Shown here: piece after piece, positions 1 to 7,280 of the stretch
Layout: each line of letters begins with the position of its first letter
Numbering within the stretch: position 1 is the stretch's first letter
Assembly: GCA_004555425.1 (NCBI GenBank)
Contig: SFID01000022.1
Location: 1-29,372 of the forward strand
From: Bacteroidales bacterium
GTDB lineage: Bacteria > Bacteroidota > Bacteroidia > Bacteroidales > Bacteroidaceae
Reading direction: 5' to 3'
DNA: 29,372 bases
Made by a program: the position numbers and the translations under genes
Notes under the pieces: generated by a model
What the model was told of the DNA's origin: nothing
Databases searched by the model: none
The model's input: the letters and a program-made list of their open reading frames with translations, nothing else

Positions 1-111
1 TCTGAGCCTAGCATAGCTATTCTGTTTGATGTCCTCCTTGTACTTCTCTACAAAAAGTTTTATGGAATTGCTTTCAAAGAACGTCTTGTTTTCTTGCGCT
101 GCACGGGTCAT
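1..111 (-). CDS. 5' end of an unidentified gene, cut by the window edge
   Basis: An ATG at 111 opens a reading frame of 37 codons that runs without a stop to base 1. It begins MTRAAQENKTFF and continues with a charged, helix-prone stretch (FVEKYKEDIKQNSYARLR). It is called a gene because a consensus Bacteroidetes promoter lies directly upstream on the same strand (156-159 and 128-135), which would leave a leader of only about 10 bases. The visible part contains no diagnostic motif, so I do not assign a function. A helical N-terminal domain of a DNA-binding or recombinase protein is possible but unsupported. Confidence 0.6.
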   Translation of the reverse strand, partial: MTRAAQENKTFFESNSIKLFVEKYKEDIKQNSYARLR

Positions 112-127
112 TCCCGTTTATCGAGTG

Positions 128-159
128 CAAAAGTACGGACTAATTCCGATACCGCCAAA
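128..159 (-). promoter_or_regulatory. Bacteroidetes-type promoter of the partial gene
   Basis: On the minus strand, TTTG (156-159) is followed after exactly 20 bases by TACTTTTG (128-135). This matches the -33 TTTG and -7 TAnnTTTG boxes recognised by the primary sigma factor of Bacteroidetes. Transcription would start near 121-123, about 10 bases before the ATG at 111. Confidence 0.7.
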
Positions 160-370
160 CTTTTTCGCAAATATTTTTTCGCGCAAAATTTGGCCGTCCT
201 GCAATTTCTGGATTTTATTCCTTTGTTTACAGGAGGTTAAGGCGCGGATTTATTTTTTCTTCTTTTGTCCGCGGATTGCAAATTTGCTCAGTTCATTTTA
301 CACTGACAAGGGATTTTTTCTCTTTTTTTTCGTTTTTCTGCTGTAGGGCAGGTTTTTACTCCTTATTATA

Positions 371-480
371 GAGGAGGGAAGAGGAGGGAAGAGGATGGAA
401 GAGGAAGAAAGAGGAGGCAGGCGGATGGAAAGAGGAGGCAGGCGGAGGCAGGAGGAAACAGGGGAGGCAGAGGAAGATAG
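371..480. repeat. Purine-only 10-bp tandem repeat (GAGGAGGGAA type)
   Basis: Blocks of exactly 10 bp follow each other (GAGGAGGGAA twice, GAGGATGGAA, GAGGAAGAAA), then degenerate into GAGGAGGCAGGCGGA-type blocks. The + strand is almost pure purine. It lies in the gap 112-623 between the partial gene and the nucleotidyltransferase. The rest of that gap holds the promoter, T-rich DNA around 313-345 and two hairpins. Frames through the repeat are open only because the repeat contains no stop codon, so no gene is called. Confidence 0.75.
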
Positions 481-493
481 GAAAGCGCGGTTG

Positions 494-516
494 GCTCTGC
501 GCCTTGGGCGCAGAGC
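494..516. repeat. Perfect GC-rich short hairpin
   Basis: GCTCTGCGCC, loop TTG, GGCGCAGAGC forms a perfect 10-bp stem. It has no T-run on either side, so it does not look like an intrinsic terminator. In size and loop it resembles the short palindromes of the two stem-loop arrays (7281-7430 and 28385-28540). Confidence 0.6.
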
Positions 517-562
517 ACGTGGCGGAACAGATGGTTGATGGCAGTGATGGGGTTTGGGAAGG

Positions 563-603
563 AATGAAGAAGGAGCGTAGCAGTGCTGCGCTCCTTCTTC
601 ATT
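563..603 (-). terminator. Terminator-like hairpin downstream of the nucleotidyltransferase gene
   Basis: A perfect 15-bp inverted repeat (arms 563-577 and 589-603, 11-base loop) begins 20 bases after the stop codon of the minus-strand gene. The T-run (605-610) is on the + strand side. For the minus transcript the hairpin is therefore preceded by As and followed by CCTTCCC. It may act in both directions or mainly stop antisense transcription. Confidence 0.6.
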
Positions 604-623
604 GCTTTTTTGATGTTGGGGGA

Positions 624-1535
624 TTAGAACATTTTTTCGGGATATACGCCCTCTTCGCCCAGCTTTTGGAATTTTGCTACTACCTCGGGACGGTCCTCGG
701 GATAGGTTACGCCAAACCACTTGGAGGTGGTGTCGAGGACTTCGCAGGTGGCGGTGCCGTCCTTGATGAGTTTGTCAACCATGAGGGGAATGAAGAACTC
801 GCTCTTGAGGTTCTCCATGTTCTTCGGGTCGCTGAGGAAAGTTTTGAAATACTCTTCGCTGTGCTCGAAGTAGTCGGGAGTAAAGCCCCAGAAGTTCATA
901 GAAACGGGCGTGGTATCGGGAATAGCAACCCATTCGCCGTTGTCGTCGAGATACTTCACCACACCGTCAAAGCGCTGAATCTTTGTGCGCTCCACAACGG
1001 AGGTAAGGTGGTGATTTTCATCGTTCTCGCAAACGCCGCGGCTTACTGTACCGCTTTCGCTCAACGTATTGCCCACACGGAAACCAACCATTGCGTACTT
1101 ACCAGTGCTACCTTCGGGGAGCTCGCTCAGCCATTTGCCCATCACGCGGAAGGAGTCGCGATCGTAGAAGTCGTCGCAGTTGAGCACGGCGAAGGGTTCC
1201 TTGATGGCGCTCTTGCCCATCATGACTGCGTGGTTAGTACCCCAGGGCTTGGTGCGCTCAGCAGGGCAGGTGAAGCCTTCGGGCAGAGCATCGAGGGCCT
1301 GGAATACGAGTTCGCAGGGGATGTGGCCTTCGTACTTGGAGAGCACGATGCGACGGAAATCCTCCTCGAAATCCTTGCGGATAACAAAGACGAGTTTGCC
1401 GAAGCCAGCGTTGATAGCATCGTAGATGGAGTAATCCATAATGGTTTCACCGTGGGGGCCCAGGGTGTCCAACTGCTTCAAACCGCCATAACGGCTACCC
1501 ATTCCTGCTGCGAGGAGAAAAAGTGTAGGTTTCAT
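624..1535 (-). CDS. Sugar-phosphate nucleotidyltransferase family protein
   Basis: This 303-residue protein belongs to the NTP_transferase family, which joins a sugar-1-phosphate to a nucleoside triphosphate to make an activated sugar. The N-terminal signature is visible as LLAAGMGSRYGGLKQL (residues 7-22, GxGxRxGxxKQ form), where the backbone binds the NTP phosphates and the Lys contacts phosphate. A metal-binding Asp pair is likely in the LNCDDFYDRDSF segment. No left-handed beta-helix acyltransferase domain follows, and the length suits a stand-alone transferase. The start follows directly from the conserved N-terminal strand. It is a single transcription unit, with a promoter about 160 bases upstream and a hairpin after the stop. 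The sugar cannot be told from sequence, so no symbol is given. Cytoplasmic. Confidence 0.85.
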   Translation of the reverse strand: MKPTLFLLAAGMGSRYGGLKQLDTLGPHGETIMDYSIYDAINAGFGKLVFVIRKDFEEDFRRIVLSKYEGHIPCELVFQALDALPEGFTCPAERTKPWGTNHAVMMGKSAIKEPFAVLNCDDFYDRDSFRVMGKWLSELPEGSTGKYAMVGFRVGNTLSESGTVSRGVCENDENHHLTSVVERTKIQRFDGVVKYLDDNGEWVAIPDTTPVSMNFWGFTPDYFEHSEEYFKTFLSDPKNMENLKSEFFIPLMVDKLIKDGTATCEVLDTTSKWFGVTYPEDRPEVVAKFQKLGEEGVYPEKMF

Positions 1536-1600
1536 TAGATTATGATTTTAGAGGTGAATAAGATTTACTACTTGGGGAGGCGCACTTCAGGCTGAATGGA

Positions 1601-1676
1601 TGCGCGCATATAATAAATGTACACGCGCGTGCGCATATATAAATAGGTACGCGCGCGAGGCTTCCACAAGTGTGGA
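1601..1676. repeat. Alternating purine-pyrimidine (Z-DNA-prone) leader with small hairpin
   Basis: Three blocks alternate purine and pyrimidine strictly: 1601-1612, 1619-1641 (23 bases) and 1648-1658, all rich in CGCGCG and TATATA. They are followed by the hairpin TCCAC-AAGT-GTGGA (1663-1676). The stretch lies between the minus-strand promoter at 1692-1699 and the nucleotidyltransferase start. It would therefore be transcribed as a structured 5' leader of about 150 bases. Confidence 0.6.
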
Positions 1677-1691
1677 CCTACTAGCTACCTG

Positions 1692-1699
1692 CAAAGCTA
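1692..1699 (-). promoter_or_regulatory. -7 box of the nucleotidyltransferase promoter
   Basis: TAGCTTTG on the minus strand matches TAnnTTTG exactly. The -33 region 20 bases upstream is not a clear TTTG; a run of Ts lies directly upstream. Transcription would start near 1685, leaving a leader of about 150 bases before the ATG at 1535. Confidence 0.5.
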
Positions 1700-1842
1700 C
1701 AAAAAAAAAGAATACGACTACCAGTAAATAGAAAAATAAATGCCGAGCGCGGACTTTTTTGAAGGCCTTGACAGATTTACCACTCCCTCACCTGTCCCTG
1801 CACATGGGAAGAAAAAAATTTTTTCCTTTTTTCGGAAAAACA

Positions 1843-1874
1843 TTTGGCCGTTTCAAACATTGTATATACTTTTG
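1843..1874 (+). promoter_or_regulatory. Consensus Bacteroidetes promoter of the ABC/GntR operon
   Basis: TTTG (1843-1846), 20 bases, TACTTTTG (1867-1874) is a full match to the -33/-7 consensus. The start site would be near 1880, giving a leader of about 215 bases before the first gene at 2098. Confidence 0.75.
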
Positions 1875-1911
1875 CGGTGTACTACAACGCTATAACACGA
1901 AAACACCTCTC

Positions 1912-2058
1912 CGAGGTATGTGATTCTCTTCTAGAAATACGAGGTTTCCTCCTAGAAACACAAGGTTTTCTCCTAGAAACACAAGGCTTTCTCCTAGAAT
2001 TACGGAATTTTCTCTCTGAGGTACGTGATGGCATCTTCGAAGTACGAAGTCGAAACCG
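1912..2058 (+). repeat. 21-bp tandem repeats in the operon leader
   Basis: About seven units of 21 bp follow one another, the central ones nearly identical (CTAGAAACACAAGGTTTTC type) and the outer ones diverged (GAGGTATGTGATTC and GAGGTACGTGATGG). They lie inside the transcribed leader between the promoter at 1843-1874 and the ABC gene at 2098. Each centre can pair GTTTC with GAAAC around a short loop. Because 21 is a multiple of three and the unit has no stop, several frames stay open. One + frame reads as heptads of FLLETQG type. Its first ATG (1844) lies upstream of the predicted start site, so I do not call a gene. Confidence 0.7.
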
Positions 2059-2097
2059 CTCAAGGAGCAGAATATTAACCCCAAAAATCATACACAC

Positions 2098-2955
2098 ATG
2101 ATTGAGATTAAGAATTTAAGTTTTAGTTATGGCAAGCGCAAGCCTTTGGTGTTAGACAACTTTTCGCTTTCGCTGCAACCTGGATGCATCTACGGCCTCC
2201 TGGGCAAGAACGGAACGGGCAAGAGCACGCTGCTCTATCTCCTATCGGGTCTGCTGCGCCCTCAGCAAGGCTCTGTCATGATACAGTTGGAGGACGGCGA
2301 TTGGCAAGAGCCGCAGTTGCGCCAGCCCGAGTTGTTGCGCGATGTAATGATTCTGCCAGAGGAGGTCGATATGCCGCACGTGACGCTGCGCGAATACGTC
2401 AGGCTGCACCGTCCCTTCTACCCCCGCTTCAGCCAAGAGATACTGGAGGCAGGCCTGCAGGAGTTTGACCTTCCGCTCGACCTCAACCTCGGCGCGGTGT
2501 CGATGGGCCAGAAAAAGAAGGCCCTTGTCTGCTTTGCCTTGGCCGCCAACACGCGCATCCTCCTCATGGACGAGCCGACCAATGGCCTTGACATTCCTGC
2601 CAAGAGTCAGTTTCGGAAAATCATTGCCCGCCATGCCACGGAGGACCGAACGATTGTCATCTCCACGCACCAGGTGCGCGACATCGAGTTCCTGCTCGAC
2701 CACATTCTATGTATCAGCGGCAGCCACCTGCAACTGGACAAGTCGGTGCAGGAAATCTGCGATAGCCTCTGCTTCCAGCAGGTGGAAACGGGTGTTACCC
2801 CTTCCGATTGCCTCTACAGCGAGCCCTCCATGCGTGGCGAGGCCGTCATCACGGCCAACGAGGCAGGCGTGGAAACTACGCTCAATCTTGAACTCCTCTT
2901 CAACGCCTTGCAGGTGAATCCCGAGGACATCCTCCGACATTTGCAAGAGAAATAG
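2098..2955 (+). CDS. ABC transporter ATP-binding protein (YtrB-like)
   Basis: This 285-residue cytoplasmic ATPase powers a membrane exporter. Walker A is GKNGTGKST (residues 36-44), the signature is the variant VSMGQKKK (134-141, in place of LSGGQ), and Walker B is LLMDEPTNGLD with D158 and E159. A switch His follows in ISTHQ. The roughly 80-residue C-terminal tail is typical of the ABC-2 export subfamily. It is the first gene of an operon with a membrane protein (48 bases later) and a GntR regulator. In Firmicutes the YtrA-type regulator, ATPase and membrane proteins form such a unit that responds to cell-wall antibiotics. That role is inference here. The start at 2098 is fixed by the MIEIKNLSFSYG strand that opens the fold. 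Confidence 0.9.
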   Translation: MIEIKNLSFSYGKRKPLVLDNFSLSLQPGCIYGLLGKNGTGKSTLLYLLSGLLRPQQGSVMIQLEDGDWQEPQLRQPELLRDVMILPEEVDMPHVTLREYVRLHRPFYPRFSQEILEAGLQEFDLPLDLNLGAVSMGQKKKALVCFALAANTRILLMDEPTNGLDIPAKSQFRKIIARHATEDRTIVISTHQVRDIEFLLDHILCISGSHLQLDKSVQEICDSLCFQQVETGVTPSDCLYSEPSMRGEAVITANEAGVETTLNLELLFNALQVNPEDILRHLQEK

Positions 2956-3003
2956 AACCACGCTCTTTATCCTCCCCACTTTTTCATCCTAAATATTAAG
3001 AAC

Positions 3004-3861
3004 ATGAATGCTATCAATTTCACGCGCTTGGGCCATCTATTGAAACTGGACCTCGTGCAAAACCGCAAGAAATACTTACAATTTTCGCTGGGCCTCCTCC
3101 TGGGGCACCTGATGATTCAATATTTCGCCTTCCATCGGGTGTGGAGCATTGAATGGGACATCAAGAAATATGGTATGGAGCATGCCATGTATAATCTCAG
3201 CCAAGATTTATCGTCGTCCATTTTCTTTTTCTTCGGCGTTGTCATTTGCATTGCCATGTCTTCGCTCTTCAATCATCTGCCCGAGAAGATCAATCGCACC
3301 TACTACTTGATGCTGCCCGCTTCCAACGCCGAGAAGGTGCTCTCTCGCGCCATCATTTGTCTGGGCATTATCCCTGTGATGTTCTTGGTCACGCTTGTGG
3401 GTGCCGACCTCATTCGTATGGCGATTTATCCCTTGAGGGGCACTTACATTGGCACGATGCTGCCGCTCATCTTCAAGGAGACGTGGACGGCCATCAGCAC
3501 GTTCTTCAGCATTCTCTTCCAAACGTCTTCCGAATGGAGACTTCTGGACGTACGTATGCCTTGGTTTGTAGTAGGCTTTAGCTTTTGGGGACTGAGTTGC
3601 TTTGCATTGGGTAGCATTGTCTTCCGTCGTCGCGCCTTCATCTTTACCTTCATCACACTGGTTGTCCTCTTCGTAGCCTTCTCATTGGTGGCAACACACT
3701 TGCCTGGCAGTTTCCGCTTGCATTATAGCTGGCCTACGCTCTATGTCCTCGACATCGTCTTCATCATCCTGTTCAACGTGGCCGCAGTGGCCCAGTTCTG
3801 GCTCACCTGGCGGCTGTTCACCCGCATACAAGTAATTCCCCGCAAACTATTTGGCAAATGA
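3004..3861 (+). CDS. Six-helix membrane protein, likely permease partner of the ABC ATPase
   Basis: This 285-residue protein begins with a short basic cytoplasmic segment (LDLVQNRKKYLQ) and has about six hydrophobic helices. They lie near residues 25-45, 62-85, 115-140, 185-205, 210-232 and 240-265. Such a layout fits the membrane component of an ABC-2 exporter, although no strong family motif is visible. Its position between the ATPase and the GntR gene, 48 bases after the first and overlapping the second by 4 bases (ATGA), makes the pairing likely. The substrate is unknown. It is expected in the inner membrane. Confidence 0.75.
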   Translation: MNAINFTRLGHLLKLDLVQNRKKYLQFSLGLLLGHLMIQYFAFHRVWSIEWDIKKYGMEHAMYNLSQDLSSSIFFFFGVVICIAMSSLFNHLPEKINRTYYLMLPASNAEKVLSRAIICLGIIPVMFLVTLVGADLIRMAIYPLRGTYIGTMLPLIFKETWTAISTFFSILFQTSSEWRLLDVRMPWFVVGFSFWGLSCFALGSIVFRRRAFIFTFITLVVLFVAFSLVATHLPGSFRLHYSWPTLYVLDIVFIILFNVAAVAQFWLTWRLFTRIQVIPRKLFGK

Positions 3862-4241
3862 TTTTCAAGGAAGGCTTACCCATTTATGTACAGATGGCAG
3901 AACGTCTTTCGGATGAAATCCTGCAAGGCACGTATGTCGTCGATTCGAAGATTCCCGGCGTTCGCGAATACTCCGCACTGCTGGAGGTGAATGTCAATAC
4001 GGCCGTCAAGGCTTACGACTATCTGTCCCAGCGCGGCATCATCTATACCCGCCGCGGCTTGGGCTACTTTGTCAGCCCCGAGGCCCGCAACCTGATTCTC
4101 AATGCTCGCCGCGAAGAGTTTCGCCAGGAGGTGCTCCCCGACTTTATCCGCCGAATGCGGCAGTTGGACATACCGCTATCCGTGGTCGAAGCGGCCTATC
4201 AGGAGGCCGAACAAGCCGAAACCAGCACCTCAAAGGCATAA
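3858..4241 (+). CDS. GntR-family (YtrA-type) transcriptional regulator
   Basis: This 127-residue protein has the GntR winged helix at residues 9-75 (IYVQMAERLSDEILQG, IPGVREYSALLEVNVNTAVKAYDYL, wing RRGLGYFV). It has only a short helical tail of about 50 residues, not a ligand-binding FCD or UTRA domain. That is the YtrA subfamily, whose members usually repress their own ABC-exporter operon. The ATG overlaps the stop of the preceding membrane protein gene (ATGA), so translation is probably coupled. The regulator is last in the operon here, whereas in Bacillus it is first. Autorepression at the promoter 1843-1874 is inference; the leader repeats there are a candidate target region. Confidence 0.88.
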   Translation: MIFKEGLPIYVQMAERLSDEILQGTYVVDSKIPGVREYSALLEVNVNTAVKAYDYLSQRGIIYTRRGLGYFVSPEARNLILNARREEFRQEVLPDFIRRMRQLDIPLSVVEAAYQEAEQAETSTSKA

Positions 4242-4293
4242 AAAGCGGCAGGCAGGCCGTTACAAACCAGCCACCTGTCCGTTAATACCATAA

Positions 4294-4327
4294 GAGGGCT
4301 TGGCAAACAATAGCCGGCCAAGCCCTC
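4294..4327 (+). promoter_or_regulatory. Strong hairpin between the GntR gene and the receptor gene
   Basis: GAGGGCTTGGC (4294-4304) pairs perfectly with GCCAAGCCCTC (4317-4327) across a 12-base loop. No T-run follows and there is no TAnnTTTG box in 4242-4348. The stem may therefore be a processing or attenuation point within a read-through transcript as easily as a factor-dependent terminator. The receptor ATG is 22 bases downstream. Confidence 0.6.
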
Positions 4328-4348
4328 GCAGAAATACCGCAACAAAAA

Positions 4349-6817
4349 ATGATGAAACGTATCCTCACGGTGGCCGTCCTGGCCTGTGCCGCCACCATCA
4401 CTAACGCACAAAATCCGCAGGCCATCACGCTTGAGGGCACGGTCAGGGACTCCCTGACCCGTAGCCCCGAGCCCTACGCCACCATCCGCGTCATGACCGA
4501 AGGCGCCACCAAGCCGCTGAGAGCCGTGGCCGCCGATGCCAATGGCCACTTCCGCCTGACGTTGCCCAAAGCGGGCACCTATCGCGTGGAATGTATCGTG
4601 ATTGGCAAACAGACCCTGCGCCGCACGGTCCAGGTGGACAGCCAGACGTCCGTAACCCTTGACGATTTCCTCCTGCAAGAGATCAGCAACACCCTGGCCA
4701 CGGCCACCGTCACCGCCGAGCGCCCGCTCGTGAAAGCGGAAGTAGATAAGGTGTCCTATTCTATGGCCGACGACCCCGAGGCTCAGACCAACACGCTCCT
4801 GGAAATGCTTCGCAAGGTGCCGATGGTCACGGTTGAGGGCGACGATGAGATTAAGGTGAAGGGCAGCAAGGGATTCAAGGTTTATGTCAACGGCAAGCCC
4901 AACCAGATGATGTCGGCCAATCCTTCGCTTATCTTCAAGAGTTATCCCGCCTCGGCTGTCAAGAAGATCGAAGTCATCACCGATCCTGGTGCAAAGTACG
5001 ATGCGGAAGGCGTGGCGGGCATTCTGAATATCGTCACCGCCGAGAAGGTTTCCACGAAGGGCTACACGCTCACGCCCACCCTCAGCTACAGCAACCGCGG
5101 TGGCCATGCCGGCCTCTTTGCCATGGCGCAGCTCGACAAACTGACCTTCTCCGTCAACTACAACGTGGGGCAGCACAACCAACCAGACTTCTCGATGTTC
5201 ACCGAGCGCGAATCGTTCGACGATGCCGTGAACCACCTCTTCCGCAGCGAGGGTTCGGCCAACGACATCAAGAACACGTGGCAACAGGGAAGCCTGGAGG
5301 CTAGTTACGAGTTTAATCCCAAAAATCTCTTGAGCGTCAGCGCAGGCATCCGAGGCTTTTCGAGCGACAATGATTTCAAGAGCGAAGACACCATGTACCG
5401 ACTGGACGGCACGAAAGTGTATGCCTACAACCGCCAGCAGCAGCGAGAGATGAGTTATCCTTCCTACTCGTTTGGCGCGGACTATCAGCGGAGTTTCAAC
5501 AAGGAAAACCAGTTCCTCACCTTCTCCTATCGCCTCGAATCTTCGCCTTCCAGCACCACCAACCATTCCTTCTACAACTGGGATGCCTCCCTAGCCCCCA
5601 CCTTCTCCCTGACCGACCTCTACTCGGATATGGACCAGAAGTTTGCGGAGCACACGGGGCAGGTGGATTTCACCACGCCCATCGCCAAGCACCACACCCT
5701 AAGTATCGGTGCGAAGTACATCTATCGCCAGAATCGTAGCGACAATGTCGAGATGGAGCGTCCCGCAGGCACAACCGACGACTTCGTTCCCAATGCTTCC
5801 AGCCTGCGCTATCGCCACACCACCGACATCGCCGCGGGCTATGCCGAGTACGAGTTGAAGGTGGACAAATTCAACGCCCGCGCGGGGGCTCGCTACGAAT
5901 ATTCAAAGGTGCACGTGAGTTATCCCGACCTGTCGCGTCCCAGTTTCTCCAGCAATTTCAGCGACCTCGTGCCCAACGTCATCCTGGGCTACAACATCTC
6001 CGACCTGCAAATGCTCAAGGCTTCGTACAATATGCGCATCGGCCGCCCTGGCATCTCCTATCTCACGCCTTACGTAGATAAGAGCAATCCCCAATCCATC
6101 ACCTACGGCGACCCTAACCTTGACAGTGAGCATCGCCACAATATGGCCCTTACCTACAGCCACTTCTCCACGAAATTTAGCGTGAATGCCTCGCTCGGTT
6201 ACAGCGTTTCCAACGACGGGCTCGTAGATTATAGTTTCATCCAAGACGGTGTGCTTCACAATACCTACGGCAACATCCTCCACTCCAAGGAACTCTCGCT
6301 CAACCTCTACGGCAACTGGACCATCGCCAAGGGTCTTTCGCTCTTCATCAACGGAAGCGGGAGTTACGGCGACTTGAAATGCTACCGCACGGGCGACCAC
6401 AACTACGGATGGCAAGGTTCGCTCTGGGGCAACCTGCGCTACAATCTGCCGTGGCGACTCCGTTTGGGCCTTAGCGGTGGTGGCAACAGCAAGTCGTTTG
6501 ACCTGCAAGGCACCAGCAAGGGCATGTGGTTCTACTCGGCACAACTCACACGCACCTTCCTCAAGGAGGACCGCCTCTCCATCACGCTCTCGGCAGCCCG
6601 CTTCATCAAGCCGCACATGACCGTACGCGAGGAAACGCTCACCGAATCCTTCCGCAACACCAACGTGTACCGCATCAACACCCTTCACTACGGCATCTCC
6701 GTGTCCTACCGCCTAGGTTCGCTGAAGTCGGCCGTCAAGAAGGCGCAACGCTCCATTGAGAACAACGATGTGGTTGGCGGCAAGAGCAGCGAGAGCAGCC
6801 TGCCAGGCAACCAATAG
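4349..6817 (+). CDS. TonB-dependent-receptor-like outer membrane beta-barrel protein
   Basis: This 822-residue protein has a signal peptide (MMKRILTVAVLACAA, cleavage after about residue 20). A carboxypeptidase-like regulatory beta-sandwich follows (about 27-107, ITLEGTVRDSLTRSPEPYATI). Next is a plug domain (about 120-235, with VYVNGKPNQMM and KKIEVITDPGAKYDAEGVAGILNIV), then a long beta-barrel. It is of the outer-membrane beta-barrel family 3 type, not a SusC. The last strand (YGISVSYRLGSLK) is followed by a tail of about 30 residues (VKKAQRSIENNDVV), as is common in this family. Two ATGs stand in tandem at the start and either could be used. It lies 107 bases after the GntR gene with no obvious promoter and is followed by a terminator at 6857-6894. 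Substrate unknown; link to the ABC system is by position only. Confidence 0.88.
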   Translation: MMKRILTVAVLACAATITNAQNPQAITLEGTVRDSLTRSPEPYATIRVMTEGATKPLRAVAADANGHFRLTLPKAGTYRVECIVIGKQTLRRTVQVDSQTSVTLDDFLLQEISNTLATATVTAERPLVKAEVDKVSYSMADDPEAQTNTLLEMLRKVPMVTVEGDDEIKVKGSKGFKVYVNGKPNQMMSANPSLIFKSYPASAVKKIEVITDPGAKYDAEGVAGILNIVTAEKVSTKGYTLTPTLSYSNRGGHAGLFAMAQLDKLTFSVNYNVGQHNQPDFSMFTERESFDDAVNHLFRSEGSANDIKNTWQQGSLEASYEFNPKNLLSVSAGIRGFSSDNDFKSEDTMYRLDGTKVYAYNRQQQREMSYPSYSFGADYQRSFNKENQFLTFSYRLESSPSSTTNHSFYNWDASLAPTFSLTDLYSDMDQKFAEHTGQVDFTTPIAKHHTLSIGAKYIYRQNRSDNVEMERPAGTTDDFVPNASSLRYRHTTDIAAGYAEYELKVDKFNARAGARYEYSKVHVSYPDLSRPSFSSNFSDLVPNVILGYNISDLQMLKASYNMRIGRPGISYLTPYVDKSNPQSITYGDPNLDSEHRHNMALTYSHFSTKFSVNASLGYSVSNDGLVDYSFIQDGVLHNTYGNILHSKELSLNLYGNWTIAKGLSLFINGSGSYGDLKCYRTGDHNYGWQGSLWGNLRYNLPWRLRLGLSGGGNSKSFDLQGTSKGMWFYSAQLTRTFLKEDRLSITLSAARFIKPHMTVREETLTESFRNTNVYRINTLHYGISVSYRLGSLKSAVKKAQRSIENNDVVGGKSSESSLPGNQ

Positions 6818-6856
6818 CAATCAACCATTTCCAACCATCTAATTAAACATGCGCCG

Positions 6857-6894
6857 AAGGGGCAGCCTCTCGCAATGGAGGTTGCCCCTTCCTT
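6857..6894 (+). terminator. Intrinsic terminator of the receptor operon
   Basis: Arms 6857-6869 and 6878-6890 form a 13-bp stem (AAGGGGCAGCCTC with one G-T pair), followed by CCTTTT. It lies 40 bases after the receptor stop codon. Confidence 0.8.
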
Positions 6895-7107
6895 TTCGGG
6901 CAAAAAACGACCTGAGTAGTTTCCCAAAAATGAAAAAAATGCAGGGTTGAAAATAAATATCTTTTAACTTTTCAGGTTCCTATATCGTCAATTCGTGCAC
7001 CAACTTGGCCCGAAAAATTTCCGCAAAAGCAATTAGAAAATCCGCTTCGGCATATAAATTTTTCTAAATGCTTTGTAAAACAATGGTTTTTTTGGGCATT
7101 TTCGCAT

Positions 7108-7151
7108 GAAAAAAGAGGAGAAAACCCTTTGTCTATGGGCTCTCTCCTCTT
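7108..7151 (-). terminator. Terminator hairpin just after the copy A promoter
   Basis: On the minus strand AAGAGGAGAGAGCCC (7151-7137) pairs over all 15 positions, including two G-U pairs, with GGGTTTTCTCCTCTT (7127-7113). A run of Ts follows. The first arm starts within about 10 bases of the -7 box. Confidence 0.75.
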
Positions 7152-7159
7152 CGCTAGTA

Positions 7160-7191
7160 CAAAGATAATACATTTTTCGCCGAAATGCAAA
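7160..7191 (-). promoter_or_regulatory. Promoter of copy A
   Basis: On the minus strand, TTTG (7188-7191), 20 bases, TATCTTTG (7160-7167) is a full Bacteroidetes consensus. The same boxes with the same spacing occur in copy B. Confidence 0.75.
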
Positions 7192-7195
7192 TCCA

Positions 7196-7229
7196 TTTAA
7201 CATATCGCAACAGTTTGCGATATGTTAAA
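7196..7229. promoter_or_regulatory. Operator-like palindrome of copy A
   Basis: TTTAACATATCGCAA and TTGCGATATGTTAAA form a perfect 15-bp inverted repeat with a 4-base centre. It lies 4 bases upstream of the -33 box of the copy A promoter. That is where an activator or repressor dimer would bind, although an RNA or cruciform role cannot be excluded. Confidence 0.65.
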
Positions 7230-7280
7230 AGACGAGTTTTGCACACATGAGGCTCGGCCATGTATTATATTACGAGGCTA

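Larger units (their letters stand above)
7012..7277 (-). ncRNA. Copy A of a 260-bp element: palindrome, promoter, immediate terminator
   Basis: Read on the minus strand from 7277, this stretch matches 29113-29372 on the + strand over nearly its whole length. In order it holds an AT-rich start CCTCGTAATATAA, a palindrome (7196-7229), a perfect promoter (7188-7191 and 7160-7167), a terminator hairpin (7137-7151 with 7113-7127) and a conserved tail ending GCTTTTGCGGAAATTTT. No frame is conserved between copies. If transcription ends at the hairpin, the RNA is about 45-50 bases. It could be a small RNA gene or an attenuated leader. Nothing coding follows copy A on the minus strand: transcription would run into the 3' end of the convergent receptor gene. 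Confidence 0.6.

Noticed and set aside
26..346. A 106-codon + frame at the window start
   Set aside because: Runs over the promoter and start of the minus-strand partial gene and is dominated by F/L codons of T-rich DNA.
1844..2101. Heptad-repeat peptide (FLLETQG type) before the ABC gene
   Set aside because: Its ATG lies before the predicted RNA start and all frames through the 21-bp repeat are open; kept only as a possibility in the findings.
6972..7196. A 74-codon minus frame inside copy A
   Set aside because: It begins upstream of the promoter in the element, runs through the terminator hairpin, and the frame is not kept in copy B.
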